Notes: a model not told the origin generated them from the letters alone. 64,000 nucleotides of DNA from Mesobacillus persicus (GCF_900109925.1 NZ_FOBW01000003.1:310001-374000); one strand, 5' to 3'. Positions 9,028 to 17,425 are shown, counted from the stretch's first letter. Numbers and translations: made by a program.

Positions 9028-9447
9028 ATGTTTAAAAATATTCTTTTAGCTTTTGATGGATCAGAAAGTTCTTTACGTACCGTTTCTCAAGCATTAGAAA
9101 TTGCCAAGTTAACGAGTGATTCTAAAATCTGGGTTGTGTATGTACTCACGGATAAAACATCAAGCACAGAGGTACTCCATCTTTGGGAGGCTGAAGGAAT
9201 CAAAGAAGACCGACTACACAGATTTAAGTTAGCCGAAGAGGCTGCTGTGGGACATAACATCAACTATGAAATTAAACTTTTAAGAGGAGAACCAGAATCG
9301 AAAATTATTGAATTTGCCACTGAGAAACAGATGGATATTATCGTTATCGGTTCAAGGGGGCTGAATCCTTTTCAAAGCATGATTTTAGGAAGTGTTAGCC
9401 ATAAGGTAATGAAAAAGGCAACGTGCCCTGTCATGATTATTAAATAA
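9028..9447 (+). CDS. Universal stress protein A (UspA) family, copy 2
   Basis: A 139-residue Usp domain protein, clearly paralogous to the gene at 8421: MFKNILLAFDGSESSLRT at the N-terminus and GSRGLNPFQSMILGSVSHKVMKKATCPVMIIK at the C-terminus, with the same nucleotide-binding pattern. The start is ATG at 9028 (GAGGAGG 7 nt upstream), although the preceding codon TTG at 9025 is also in frame. A tandem duplication with divergence is the simplest explanation for the pair. A strong terminator follows. Confidence 0.92.
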   Translation: MFKNILLAFDGSESSLRTVSQALEIAKLTSDSKIWVVYVLTDKTSSTEVLHLWEAEGIKEDRLHRFKLAEEAAVGHNINYEIKLLRGEPESKIIEFATEKQMDIIVIGSRGLNPFQSMILGSVSHKVMKKATCPVMIIK

Positions 9448-9467
9448 AGTGTGCTCTAGATAATAAG

Positions 9468-9518
9468 AATGCCAGCAGGTCTATTTAAAGTTTTAAATAG
9501 ATTTGCTGGCATTTTTTT
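9468..9518 (+). terminator. Terminator after second uspA
   Basis: Long hairpin AATGCCAGCA...TGCTGGCATT with inner ATTTAAA pairing and a seven-T tail. Confidence 0.9.
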
Positions 9519-9605
9519 CACTTCTAGGCACTCAAATATGAATCAATTACCACTCCATTTATTATCTATAAATGGAGTGAATGGTGGTTCCTATTGAAGT
9601 GTCAA

Positions 9606-9734
9606 TTAATAAAATCCACGGCCGTATCCGCCGCCATAACCTCCACCAACGTAGCTAGAACCAACGATGATTAAGAGGATAAACAGGACAACAATCAACG
9701 CAAATCCTGATCCATAACCTGCTCCTGCACTCAT
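9606..9734 (-). CDS. YjcZ-family sporulation peptide
   Basis: A 42-residue peptide read from ATG at 9734 with GGGGGTGA just upstream. It begins [20 protein letters not shown], a single hydrophobic segment, and ends in Gly/Tyr repeats ([13 protein letters not shown]). This is the pattern of the YjcZ family, small membrane peptides common in spore-formers and reported as sporulation-associated. It stands alone between converging units. It is too short for ordinary ORF lists but the frame, RBS and composition are convincing. Confidence 0.88.
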   Translation of the reverse strand: MSAGAGYGSGFALIVVLFILLIIVGSSYVGGGYGGGYGRGFY

Positions 9735-9834
9735 GAACTTCACCCCCTTCAGGGAAGGATTACGATATTCTATGTATCAACTAAAATCTGTGTGTGGACG
9801 ATGACAGACGATATCAAATTTATATGCAAAAAAA

Positions 9835-9868
9835 GGCACCATCCAGAAACTGGATGGTGCCTGGCACC
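9835..9868. repeat. GGTGCCTGGCACC palindrome, copy 2
   Basis: GGCACCATCCAG, three-base loop, CTGGATGGTGCC, continuing into the core at 9856-9868. Lies between the yjcZ and nitroreductase genes and could act as a terminator. Confidence 0.8.
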
Positions 9869-9884
9869 TGACAGTGTTTTTCCA

Positions 9885-10508
9885 TTAGTGGAAAGTGACG
9901 GTCTTATCTAGGGCAAGGCGGTGGTGTTCATAGCCTTCTGCATCCGCACGGCCAAATGGGACCATTGAAGCGAATTTGATATGTTCAGGTAGATCAAGTA
10001 GTTCTTTTACCTTTTCTTGATCAAACCCGAGCATTGGGACACTTGAATAGCCGAGTCCTTCAATTGCCAATAGTAAGAAACCAAGGGCAATATTCGTTTG
10101 TGTTAACCCCCATTGAGCTCTCTCCTCGACACTCATACCGCCAAAAATAGAGGAAAGATTGGCTACTTCTTGCTGTTTTCGGTCATCTGGTAAGCCAGGG
10201 TGGACCGTTTCAGTTAAATTGGCTAAAACATCTTCCATATCGCTTATCGCGAGGATAACAGCGGGAGCCGATGTGACTTGCTGTTGTCCATAGGCTGCTT
10301 CTTGAAGTTTTTCCTTTAAATCTGAGTCCGTTACGACATGAAAACGCCAAGGCTGAAGATTCCATGCACTCGGTGCTAGCCTGACGAGTTCAAAGATTTG
10401 ATTGAGGTCTTCCTTTGGTAACGGTTCTTGTACAAATCGACGAATGCTATGACGGGACTCGATGGCATCTTTAACAGAAAGAACTTTTTGCGTTGTTTGA
10501 ATAGCCAA
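9885..10508 (-). CDS. Nitroreductase family protein
   Basis: A roughly 207-residue FMN-dependent NAD(P)H oxidoreductase. Signatures are SRHSIRRF (about 20-27, phosphate-binding arginines), APSAWNLQPWRF (about 47-58) and the C-terminal VPFGRA. Such enzymes reduce nitroaromatics, quinones or related compounds; the physiological substrate is not clear. The annotated ATG at 10517 overlaps the RBS (AAAGGAG), so the TTG at 10508, 9 nt further, is the better start. It is monocistronic and followed by palindrome copy 2. Confidence 0.88.
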   Translation of the reverse strand: MAIQTTQKVLSVKDAIESRHSIRRFVQEPLPKEDLNQIFELVRLAPSAWNLQPWRFHVVTDSDLKEKLQEAAYGQQQVTSAPAVILAISDMEDVLANLTETVHPGLPDDRKQQEVANLSSIFGGMSVEERAQWGLTQTNIALGFLLLAIEGLGYSSVPMLGFDQEKVKELLDLPEHIKFASMVPFGRADAEGYEHHRLALDKTVTFH

Positions 10509-10634
10509 AAGTAACATCTCCTTTCGATTTGAAAAACCACGTAGGGAAAACCTACAGAATTATTATGTACACACAGCTCTAGATGAAACGAAAGACTTGC
10601 TGGTAATTAGGAAGATCGTGTTGGTGTAAAAAAA

Positions 10635-10658
10635 TGGATGGTGCCAGGCACCACCCAT
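10635..10658. repeat. GGTGCCAGGCACC palindrome, copy 3
   Basis: Core at 10640-10652 flanked by AAAATGG and CCATTTTTT; resembles a terminator stem. The 10509-10760 gap holds little else apart from upstream sequence of the cytochrome gene. Confidence 0.75.
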
Positions 10659-10760
10659 TTTTTGGCATTAGAATGAAGTGGTGGTGAAGTAGGACAAGAT
10701 AACTTTGTATTCATATTGTCTATGATTGTAGGGCGAAAAGCTGAATTAGAAGGTGATTTT

Positions 10761-12722
10761 GTGAAAAAATTTCCAAGGATTATTGTTGGTTTGCTGTTCA
10801 TAGTCGTGGCAGGGTTTGGTATTCTTCAATTTGTTCATTTCGATTATGGCTATGTACCAGCAGAAGATAAGATTGTCTCCTATCAATCCAACAAGCGAAA
10901 CAGCTATGATTTGTGGGGAGAGCATATCACAGATGATCAAGCAAAGGAGATTAAAAAAACAGAGGAAGGTCGTCAAAAACTTTCAGCAAAAAATGGAGCG
11001 ATTGAAATTGATGAAGACCTTCTTGAATTGGGACGGAAAACCTTTTATGAGGAGACGTTTGGAAATGAATATTTCTTTACGGATGTGCTGGGTGTACTTG
11101 ATGGCCCATTTACTCTCGGAAATATTACCAAAGCGATTCTCGCTCTGAAGGGAGAAGGGACGAGTAATTTACGGGTGGAGCTTGCAGAGGACATCACGCT
11201 AGGGGACAAAACATTTAAAAAGGGTGAAAAGATTGATACGGGGATTGATGTAGCGAAAGGGAGTCATGTTCCACTTGGTATGCCCGTTTCGGTAGGAGAC
11301 GGCCGCGTGCGAGTGGGAGTTAGTTGTGCCGCCTGCCATGCCACGGTTGACCCTGGTACGAAAAGGATTATCGAAGGGGCACCAAATCAGGATTTTGATG
11401 TCGGATTGTTATTGGCAATGGGCACAAACTCAACAGCATTTTTTACTCACACAGATGTAGAAAACATCAAGCAGTATATGGCGGAAAAGACTCGAACGGT
11501 AACCAATACAGAAGGGAAAGCAGAGGCATTGCCAGATATTCACCAACTTGAAAAAGCGGTTGATGATAATTTTGTCAATTGGCCAAAAGGTAGTGTGGAT
11601 TCTACAATTGATTTAGAAAGCAATCCCGCGCAAATTCCAGATTCTTTTACTTTAAAAGATCATCCATATGGATGGAGCGGTTTCTCGATGGCTGGACCTT
11701 TCAAAGGGTTGTCGGTCTTTAGTCATAATGTTCATTCACAAAATACCGACTCTTTATCACAAGCGGAAATAAGTGAGCCTATTCTTGGAATCGATAAAGA
11801 AGTCTACTATGGCACCATCCTTCAAAATGCTGCCAACCCAGATTTTCGTTATGACCCAAGTACAGAAGGTAAACCATCGGAATTTTTTAAGAAAATTGAT
11901 CCAACACCAAATGCGGTTGGAATTAATGAACTCGTAGTAAACCCAAACTACCTGAAGGTTTCCCTTGCTGTACCTGATGGGGTGATTGTCAGTAGTCCAG
12001 GATATAATTTCAACGAACAAATCAATGGTGCTGCTGCTTGGCAAAATACGATTCAACCACCGAAGCCGAAGAAGAAATTCAATCAAGATACGGTCAAAGC
12101 TGGGCGAGAAGTTTTTGAAAAGGCAAATTGTATCTCTTGTCATGCAGGTAAAGAGTTATCGAATCATAAAATCATTTCGGTGAAAACAATCAAAACAGAA
12201 CCATCCAGGGCGAAGGCATTAAAAAACACGGAAAGAATCTTTGGAGAAGCTCTTTATTATTCACCTGACACGCCCGTCCCATTACCAAAAGATCCAACCA
12301 TACTTAAGGTCCCAACAGACCATTTAGATCCTGAACAAATCAAACTGGCATTTGGCCACGGGGACTCACCTGGTGGGTATAAAGTCCCGAGTATCATCGG
12401 TTTGTATTGGACAGCTCCCTATTTGCATGATGGCGGAGTTTCGATTGGTCCAGACTTACACAAGGATATAGGCGTCCCAGGTACGCTTCGAAAAGGAATT
12501 CTGCCCGACCCAGCTAACAGTATACGAGCAATGGTGGATAAGGAAATACGGGAGAAAGTCGTCAGGGAAAATAAGAAAGATGCCGGCTTGAAAAAAACCC
12601 ATATTACTGGGGAAGGGCATGAGTATTGGGTAGACGAAACGACAGGCTTTACGAAGGTAGAGCAGGATTCATTAATCGAATATTTGTTGTCTGTCTATAA
12701 AATTGAAGATAAAGAGGAATAA
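10761..12722 (+). CDS. Membrane-anchored di-heme cytochrome c
   Basis: A 653-residue protein with an N-terminal membrane segment (about 5-27, FPRIIVGLLFIVVAGFGI) and two c-type heme sites, CAACH at about 189-193 and CISCH at about 457-461, so the body lies outside the membrane. Near the C-terminus APYLHDGG resembles the heme-ligand region of di-heme oxidases. The start is GTG at 10761 with GAAGGTGAT upstream; the longer frame from 10716 has no RBS. I do not recognise a named family. It ends 15 nt before the DsbA-like gene, so the two probably form an operon linking electron transfer with thiol (or selenol) chemistry outside the membrane. Confidence 0.85.
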   Translation: MKKFPRIIVGLLFIVVAGFGILQFVHFDYGYVPAEDKIVSYQSNKRNSYDLWGEHITDDQAKEIKKTEEGRQKLSAKNGAIEIDEDLLELGRKTFYEETFGNEYFFTDVLGVLDGPFTLGNITKAILALKGEGTSNLRVELAEDITLGDKTFKKGEKIDTGIDVAKGSHVPLGMPVSVGDGRVRVGVSCAACHATVDPGTKRIIEGAPNQDFDVGLLLAMGTNSTAFFTHTDVENIKQYMAEKTRTVTNTEGKAEALPDIHQLEKAVDDNFVNWPKGSVDSTIDLESNPAQIPDSFTLKDHPYGWSGFSMAGPFKGLSVFSHNVHSQNTDSLSQAEISEPILGIDKEVYYGTILQNAANPDFRYDPSTEGKPSEFFKKIDPTPNAVGINELVVNPNYLKVSLAVPDGVIVSSPGYNFNEQINGAAAWQNTIQPPKPKKKFNQDTVKAGREVFEKANCISCHAGKELSNHKIISVKTIKTEPSRAKALKNTERIFGEALYYSPDTPVPLPKDPTILKVPTDHLDPEQIKLAFGHGDSPGGYKVPSIIGLYWTAPYLHDGGVSIGPDLHKDIGVPGTLRKGILPDPANSIRAMVDKEIREKVVRENKKDAGLKKTHITGEGHEYWVDETTGFTKVEQDSLIEYLLSVYKIEDKEE

Positions 12723-12737
12723 AGAAGGGGGCGTATA

Positions 12738-13340
12738 GTGACAGTTCAAATAAAGATTTACTCAGATTATGTTTGACCGTTTTGCTTTTTAGCGGAGTTT
12801 CCGCTTGAACAGGCAATTGAAGAAAAAGATGTCGAGATTGAGTGGATGCCTTTTGAGCTGCGCCCTTATCCGACGGAAACGTTAAAACCTGAAGGAAACT
12901 ATCTGCAGTCCGCATGGAAAAATAGCATCTATCCAATGGCCGAGCAGATGGGGGTGAAAATCGGTTTGCCTACCGTATCACCACAACCATATACACATTT
13001 AGCTTTTGAAGGATACCAATATGCAAAGGCTAACGGCAAGGGAAATGAATACAACCATCGCATGTTTACGGCCTTTTTTCAGGAAAGTCAGGATATTGGA
13101 GATATCGAGGTGCTCACTAAGTTAGCAGGGGAACTTGGACTAAATATAGAGGAATACAGGCAGGTACTCGAAACTAGAAAATATAAAGAGGTACATGAAA
13201 TGGCGTTGGAGCATGCTTATTCTGAAGCTAAAATTAAAGCTGTACCGACGTTTGTCATCGGTGACACTGTTCTTCAAGGGATGCGACAGAGAGAAGTGTT
13301 TGAACAAGTAATTGAAAATGAAATGAAGAAACACGAGTGA
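12738..13340 (+). CDS. DsbA/FrnE-like thiol oxidoreductase, candidate selenoprotein (in-frame TGA at active-site Cys)
   Basis: The frame runs from GTG 12738 (RBS AAGAAGGGGG) to 13340, 200 residues, interrupted only by TGA at 12774-12776, codon 13. Upstream it reads VQIKIYSDYV and downstream PFCFLAEFPLEQAIE, so the TGA takes the place of the first cysteine of the CPFC motif of FrnE-like DsbA proteins. The rest is intact: WMPFELRPYP, SPQPYTHLAFEGYQYAKA and the cis-proline segment AVPTFVIG. A hairpin with a GTT loop lies 20 nt after the TGA, fitting a bacterial SECIS. I read it as Sec13 in a UPFC redox motif. The alternative is a nonsense mutation, with at most a catalytically dead product from ATG 12846. 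Probably co-transcribed with the cytochrome c gene. Confidence 0.78.
12791..12805 (+). promoter_or_regulatory. Candidate bacterial SECIS element (DsbA-like gene)
   Basis: AGCGGA (12791-12796) pairs with TCCGCT (12800-12805) around the loop GTT. Exactly 20 nt separate the TGA from the loop. A TTGC/GCAA outer pairing (12782-12785 / 12813-12816) is possible. This fits the published bSECIS model of G in the first loop positions and 16-37 nt spacing. Confidence 0.7.
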
Positions 13341-13350
13341 AAATACAGAG

Positions 13351-13390
13351 GAGGACAGATTGTTCATCAGGACAATTGTCCTCTTTTTTT
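13351..13390 (+). terminator. Terminator after the DsbA-like gene
   Basis: GAGGACA plus ATTG pairs with CAAT plus TGTCCTC, followed by seven T. Confidence 0.87.
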
Positions 13391-13485
13391 GGTTGGTTCT
13401 TTTTGAACATTATTGAGGTATGTATCGGTATTTAGTAGTTGTTGAGCTAGCTGAGTTCGGGATTTTTCTAAAAGACATATTTCTG

Positions 13486-13521
13486 TCAAGATGTTTTTAA
13501 CATCTTGTGAACTTGTTCACG
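13486..13521 (+). promoter_or_regulatory. Rex-like operator and adjoining hairpin upstream of doxX
   Basis: TTGTGAA-CTTG-TTCACGT (13504-13521) matches 16 of 18 positions of the Rex box TTGTGAA-N4-TTCACAA. Rex is the NADH/NAD+-sensing repressor of Gram-positive bacteria. It overlaps the end of a perfect CAAGATGTT / AACATCTTG hairpin (13486-13506). A -10-like TAGAAT lies at 13539-13544. Confidence 0.6.
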
Positions 13522-13607
13522 TACCCATCATTTTTACGGTAGAATCTGATATATTAAGAGTGTAATCAAATAAATCATTTATTCGAAAACGAAAGGAAGC
13601 GATCTTC

Positions 13608-14123
13608 ATGTTCGCCACATTTTTAAGAGAAAACAAAATTGCAGCAGGTATTCTTACCGTTATTCGCTTATATCTTGGGTACGCTTGGATGGTAGCAGGT
13701 TGGGGAAAGTTAACAGGAGGCTTTGACGCTTCAGGTTACCTAAATAATGCAGTAGCCAATCCGGTGAAAGGTCCAGATGGAAATGCTGTGTATGGCTGGT
13801 ATGTAAACTTCTTAGAGGCATTTGCCATTCCAAATGTTGGACTGTTTAACTTTATCGTTCCACTCGGTGAATTCCTAGTTGGTGTTGGTTTACTACTCGG
13901 CTGCCTAACAACTGCAGCAATGTTCTTTGGACTTGTGATGAACTTCAGCTTCTTCTTAGCAGGAACCGTATCTCATAACCCAACAGACATCTTCCTTGGC
14001 GGAATTATCCTATTCGCAGGCTACAACGCTGGCCGCTACGGCTTAGACCGCTGGGTGATTCCATTCATCCGCAAAACCATCAACAAAAAAGCAGAAACAA
14101 ACACACTAAGCAAAACTGCCTAA
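13608..14123 (+). CDS. DoxX family membrane protein
   Basis: A 171-residue protein with about four transmembrane helices: ILTVIRLYLGYAWMVAGWGKL near the N-terminus, then FIVPLGEFLVGVGLLLG, AAMFFGLVMNFSFFLAG and IFLGGIILFAGYNAGRYGLDRW. The arginine and the AWMVAGWGKLTGG segment fit DoxX/DoxD-like proteins, whose relatives include the thiosulfate:quinone oxidoreductase subunit and the mycobacterial redox-stress protein DoxX. The exact role here is unknown. The RBS is GAAAGGAAG. A Rex-like operator upstream suggests induction when NADH/NAD+ is high, as under low oxygen (inference). Confidence 0.88.
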   Translation: MFATFLRENKIAAGILTVIRLYLGYAWMVAGWGKLTGGFDASGYLNNAVANPVKGPDGNAVYGWYVNFLEAFAIPNVGLFNFIVPLGEFLVGVGLLLGCLTTAAMFFGLVMNFSFFLAGTVSHNPTDIFLGGIILFAGYNAGRYGLDRWVIPFIRKTINKKAETNTLSKTA

Positions 14124-14134
14124 CTCCCAAATTC

Positions 14135-14157
14135 TGGATGGTGCCTGGCGCCATCCA
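14135..14157. repeat. GGTGCCTGGCGCC palindrome, copy 4
   Basis: TGGATGGTGCC, T, GGCGCCATCCA, directly after doxX. Confidence 0.8.
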
Positions 14158-14178
14158 ATATTTGTAATTTTAATAATA

Positions 14179-14219
14179 AGCCGAAGTTAGCGTCCCCCTC
14201 GCTAACTTCGGCTTTATTT
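14179..14219. terminator. Strong terminator after doxX
   Basis: Fourteen-pair stem AGCCGAAGTTAGCG / CGCTAACTTCGGCT with a seven-base loop and TTATTTG tail. Confidence 0.9.
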
Positions 14220-14239
14220 GTTTTTCCATTAAACTGGAA

Positions 14240-14252
14240 GGTGCCTGGCACC
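14240..14252. repeat. GGTGCCTGGCACC palindrome, copy 5
   Basis: Core only, preceded by AACTGGAA and followed by TATTTTTTTT; about 85 nt upstream of the sigma factor gene. Confidence 0.75.
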
Positions 14253-14270
14253 TATTTTTTTTGAGATAAT

Positions 14271-14299
14271 TGAAATGAATGAGGGAGAATTCTCGTTAT
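14271..14299 (+). promoter_or_regulatory. Candidate ECF-type autoregulatory promoter
   Basis: TGAAAT, 17-bp spacer, CGTTAT, similar to the TGAAAC...CGT pattern used by Bacillus ECF sigma factors, 40 nt upstream of the sigma gene. Confidence 0.5.
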
Positions 14300-14338
14300 A
14301 CTGTATGAAGAACGGTACCGTTTTGATAGGAGGGCATT

Positions 14339-14905
14339 ATGGAAGAGGAACGGCAGTGGATTGAAGAGGTGCTGGCTGGCAATAAGCAGGCCTATGCACA
14401 GATTATTAATAAATACAAAAATCAATTATATGCGACGATTCTTAGGATGACAAAAAATCCTCAGGATGCACAGGATTTGGTTCAGGAAGCCTTTATTAAG
14501 GTCTATCATCAACTGGGGAAATACGAGGGGAAAGGCACGTTTTCTAGCTGGATCTATCGTGTTGCCATCAATCATTGTATGGACGAGTTTAGAAAGAAAC
14601 GCTATAAAATGCAGCAGCTTGAGATCAGTGAAGATCAAGTGGTGAATTCAAATCATCCTGAAGTGATTTTTATGAAAAAAGAGAAAAATAGGCAGCTAGA
14701 AAAGTTAATTGGCACTTTGCCTGAAGAAGAACGAATCATTATCCTTTTGCGATATGTAAACGAGTTAAGCTATAGCGAAATCAGTGAACTAGTCGAAGTT
14801 CCTGTTTCAAGTGTACGAAACAAGCTGCATCGAGCAAAGAAAAAGCTCCGAGAAACAATCAAGCGAGAAGGAGGCGATTTTCATGAATTGTCCAACAACA
14901 GATGA
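14339..14905 (+). CDS. ECF subfamily RNA polymerase sigma factor
   Basis: A 188-residue sigma-70 group 4 protein. Region 2 spans about 20-85 (NKYKNQLYATILRMTKNPQDAQDLVQEAFIKVY...GTFSSWIYRVAINHCMDEFRKKR) and region 4 about 120-175 (LPEEERIIILLRYVNELSYSEISELVEVPVSSVRNKLHRAKKKLRE) with its helix-turn-helix. RBS GGAGGGC. The 3' end overlaps the next gene by 23 nt, typical of a sigma/anti-sigma pair. An ECF-like promoter upstream suggests autoregulation. The paired gene's zf-HC2 plus DUF4179 layout resembles Bacillus ECF systems of cell-envelope stress; the exact group is not assigned. Confidence 0.94.
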   Translation: MEEERQWIEEVLAGNKQAYAQIINKYKNQLYATILRMTKNPQDAQDLVQEAFIKVYHQLGKYEGKGTFSSWIYRVAINHCMDEFRKKRYKMQQLEISEDQVVNSNHPEVIFMKKEKNRQLEKLIGTLPEEERIIILLRYVNELSYSEISELVEVPVSSVRNKLHRAKKKLRETIKREGGDFHELSNNR

Positions 14906-16505
14906 ACTTTTCGATTACCTAGATGACCAGTTAACAGAACAAGAGCATGCCAACGTCAAAGCTCATCTACGATTTTGTAGCGAATGTAGGAATCTAGTTG
15001 ATACCTTAAAAGAGGATCAACAATTTTTAAAAGAAACATTGCACTCTCCAACCTTACCAGATCATTTTGCGTCAATGATCTTAGATGAGCTTGAGCCCTA
15101 TGAACCGCAACTGAAACGACCGAAAAAGAAACCATGGAAACGGGTGATGATGCTAGCCGCGGGAATCGTGTTAGCTGTGGGGCTTACGACGACCTTAAAT
15201 TCTAGCTTTGCGGAGTGGATTGGTGGGTTGTTCACAACCGAGCAAGTCGATGAAGGGTTACGAATGGCGTCGGATGCAGGACTTGCAGAACGAGTGAATC
15301 TCGAGGTGACCAACGAGGACCTTACCTTCAAAGTGGAAGACATCATCGCCGATACTTCACGGGTGGCACTATCCTATCAAATTTTAAATAATAATGGAAA
15401 AATTCAAGATACCTATCTTGAATTGGGTGAAGGTGGGAATGAAATCACCGCCATCGACCAAAATGGCAGCAAACTCGAGATGTTAAGCATGGGTTGGCAA
15501 GACGGATCGGACTACGGGTTAATTGAATTTTCATTACGAGAGCAGGAAGGGTTAGAAGCGCTAACGATCAAATTCGATTTAGTCGAGCTCGATGGGAAAA
15601 AGGGTCATTGGGAACTTGAGGTCCCAGTTGATTTAAAAGAAAGCCTAAAGTACACCAAAAGCCTCCCATTAGCGGATGCTGTTACAGATAAAGAAGGGGT
15701 TACAATTCAAATGAAGGAGGTTCAATTCGCACCTTCTGCGAACGAATTACTTTATGAAACCTCCTTCACGAACGAAGAGCAAACAAGGATTGAGGCTGAA
15801 ATCAAGAGGCTGGAAATGGCCTTTGGCGAGGAAAGCACAAATTCCTTTACCAATTATGGGACAGCCATTCAATATCATATAGAAAATGAGCAAGGGGAGA
15901 CGCTCTATTACCATAATACTTTCCACGAGCAAGGGCATCCGAGTGATCGAGGGTTGTTGCAAGGGTCAGGACGGCCAACCGATAAACTAGGTCACATTGC
16001 TTGGAATGAATCTTTTGTTCCACAAAAAGTGGAGGACAAACTAACTTTTGTCTTAGATGGAGTGATTAAAACCGTTCCTTCTGACTTTTCGATTAAAATA
16101 AAGCCAAAGGAACTAAGGAAGTATCCCGTTTCATTCGCATACGAGGGGAATTTTATGACAATTAAAAAGGCCGAAACGGAAAATCATTACTCCCTTCGCA
16201 AGTCACTCATCCCAATTGAAAAGGAAACCATTTTTACAATAAAAATGGAAGGCGGGAAAGAAGCCCCCTCATCAGATTTGGGAGCTTGGGTACTAGTAGA
16301 TGACAAAGGAAAAACGTACATGACCTACCATCGCGGGTCGATCCTAGATGAAAAAGATGAAAACGGTCGCTTTAAAACAGACACGGAACTCATCACATAT
16401 GATCTCGAGGAAGTTCCTGAAGAATTAACGTTACACCTCCTTTCTGTTACACGATATGAGGAATTGAAGGAGAAGTGGGAAGTTCCGTTGTATGAAGTGG
16501 ATTAA
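14883..16505 (+). CDS. Anti-sigma factor: zf-HC2, one TM helix, DUF4179 extracytoplasmic domain
   Basis: A 540-residue protein starting at ATG 14883 (GAAGGAGGCG upstream), inside the end of the sigma gene. Residues 1-45 form a zinc-binding anti-sigma domain with H-x3-C-x2-C (HLRFCSEC). A single membrane helix follows at about 82-99 (VMMLAAGIVLAVGLTT), then a large extracellular part beginning SSFAEWIGGLFTT, typical of DUF4179. It should hold the sigma factor at the membrane and release it on an envelope signal. The unit ends with a terminator at 16606. Confidence 0.92.
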   Translation: MNCPTTDELFDYLDDQLTEQEHANVKAHLRFCSECRNLVDTLKEDQQFLKETLHSPTLPDHFASMILDELEPYEPQLKRPKKKPWKRVMMLAAGIVLAVGLTTTLNSSFAEWIGGLFTTEQVDEGLRMASDAGLAERVNLEVTNEDLTFKVEDIIADTSRVALSYQILNNNGKIQDTYLELGEGGNEITAIDQNGSKLEMLSMGWQDGSDYGLIEFSLREQEGLEALTIKFDLVELDGKKGHWELEVPVDLKESLKYTKSLPLADAVTDKEGVTIQMKEVQFAPSANELLYETSFTNEEQTRIEAEIKRLEMAFGEESTNSFTNYGTAIQYHIENEQGETLYYHNTFHEQGHPSDRGLLQGSGRPTDKLGHIAWNESFVPQKVEDKLTFVLDGVIKTVPSDFSIKIKPKELRKYPVSFAYEGNFMTIKKAETENHYSLRKSLIPIEKETIFTIKMEGGKEAPSSDLGAWVLVDDKGKTYMTYHRGSILDEKDENGRFKTDTELITYDLEEVPEELTLHLLSVTRYEELKEKWEVPLYEVD

Positions 16506-16605
16506 TTCAATTCTCAGCAATGAAAACAAGCTAAGTTCAATGAAAAAAGACGTGATCACATAACGGGTTCCGTTTCCTCTCACAAACATTAAAAATGTAC
16601 GTTAA

Positions 16606-16646
16606 AATGAGTGCCAATTCACATAGGAAATTGACACTCATTTTTT
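16606..16646 (+). terminator. Terminator after the anti-sigma gene
   Basis: AATGAGTGCCAATT / AATTGACACTCATT with one mismatch, then a T run. Confidence 0.85.
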
Positions 16647-16706
16647 ATTGGTGTAAAGCCATTTGGGCGGAAATTGCATATGAATTTGTTTAGGAAAATG
16701 CACCCC

Positions 16707-16758
16707 AAATTGTAGAGGTAAAATGGCTAGTGTACCCCTACAATTTTACCTACAATTT
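16707..16758. other. Long AT-rich inverted repeat
   Basis: AAATTGTAGAGGTAAAAT (16707-16724) pairs with ATTTTACCTACAATTT (16743-16758), leaving a two-base bulge and an 18-nt loop. No T tail, so not an ordinary terminator. The 16506-16902 stretch has no supported gene. Confidence 0.6.
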
Positions 16759-16902
16759 GATATACAAATTGTCTTACCATAATGCTTAGAAAGCAAGTTG
16801 TAATTGGATATATATGTTAAAATGAAATAAAGTTTGTGAAAAAATGCACTCATACTAACGAAGCAGTTTAATGCAAGAAGGAGAATGAAAGGTGGCAATA
16901 AT

Positions 16903-17088
16903 TTGTTTAAGGAAAGCATTAGATTTCCGTTAATATTTTTTGTAGTATCAGTTATTTGGCAGTTAATTGCTAAAAAAGAGGTTCAGTGGATTGATAATAT
17001 AGGGGTATCTTTTATAATGTTCTTGATGTTTCTACTTTATAATTGGTCAAAGAAACCCTATAAGTGGAAGAAGAACAGTGATGAATAA
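16903..17088 (+). CDS. Small membrane protein, function unknown
   Basis: A 61- to 67-residue protein with two hydrophobic stretches (FPLIFFVVSVIWQLIA and IGVSFIMFLMFLLYNW) and a basic tail. I do not recognise it. The TTG at 16903 has AAAGGTGG seven bases upstream; the ATG at 16885 overlaps its own purine-rich region, so either may be used. The next small membrane gene lies 43 nt downstream, suggesting a bicistronic unit. Confidence 0.6.
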   Translation: MFKESIRFPLIFFVVSVIWQLIAKKEVQWIDNIGVSFIMFLMFLLYNWSKKPYKWKKNSDE

Positions 17089-17131
17089 GTATTTTCTAAA
17101 CGGGATGCTATAACAAAAGAGGGGAAATTAG

Positions 17132-17425
17132 ATGTTATTAGAGATTCTACGGATAATTATTATTTTTATGATACTTGGTGGAGTAGGAGGGGCGATTATA
17201 GGAAACATTTACACAATCAATGAGGCAACTGAATCTTATTCGTGGCTTGGTGCAGTAGCTATTTTATTACTACTATTTGTTTTGTATAGAAATAAATTAC
17301 AATTCTCAGGATGGTATAAAGGAGAAGGTAGAGCAAAACTTCCAAAGTCTGTCTCCTTAACATTAATTTTGAGTTCAATACTGCTCATTCTATTACCATT
17401 TGTATTAGGTGCTTTATTAAGCTAA
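17132..17425 (+). CDS. Small membrane protein, function unknown
   Basis: A 97-residue protein with about three transmembrane segments: ILRIIIIFMILGGVGGAIIG, WLGAVAILLLLFVLY and LTLILSSILLILLPFVLGALLS, with a short basic loop (RNKLQFSGWYKGEGRAKLPK) between the second and third. RBS GAGGGGAAA. Family not recognised. Probably co-transcribed with the gene at 16903 and ended by the terminator at 17471. Confidence 0.65.
   Translation: MLLEILRIIIIFMILGGVGGAIIGNIYTINEATESYSWLGAVAILLLLFVLYRNKLQFSGWYKGEGRAKLPKSVSLTLILSSILLILLPFVLGALLS

Noticed and set aside
12846-13340. ATG 12846 as the natural start of the DsbA-like gene
   Set aside because: No RBS, it would remove the CxxC active site and first strand of the thioredoxin fold, and the upstream frame is clearly coding.
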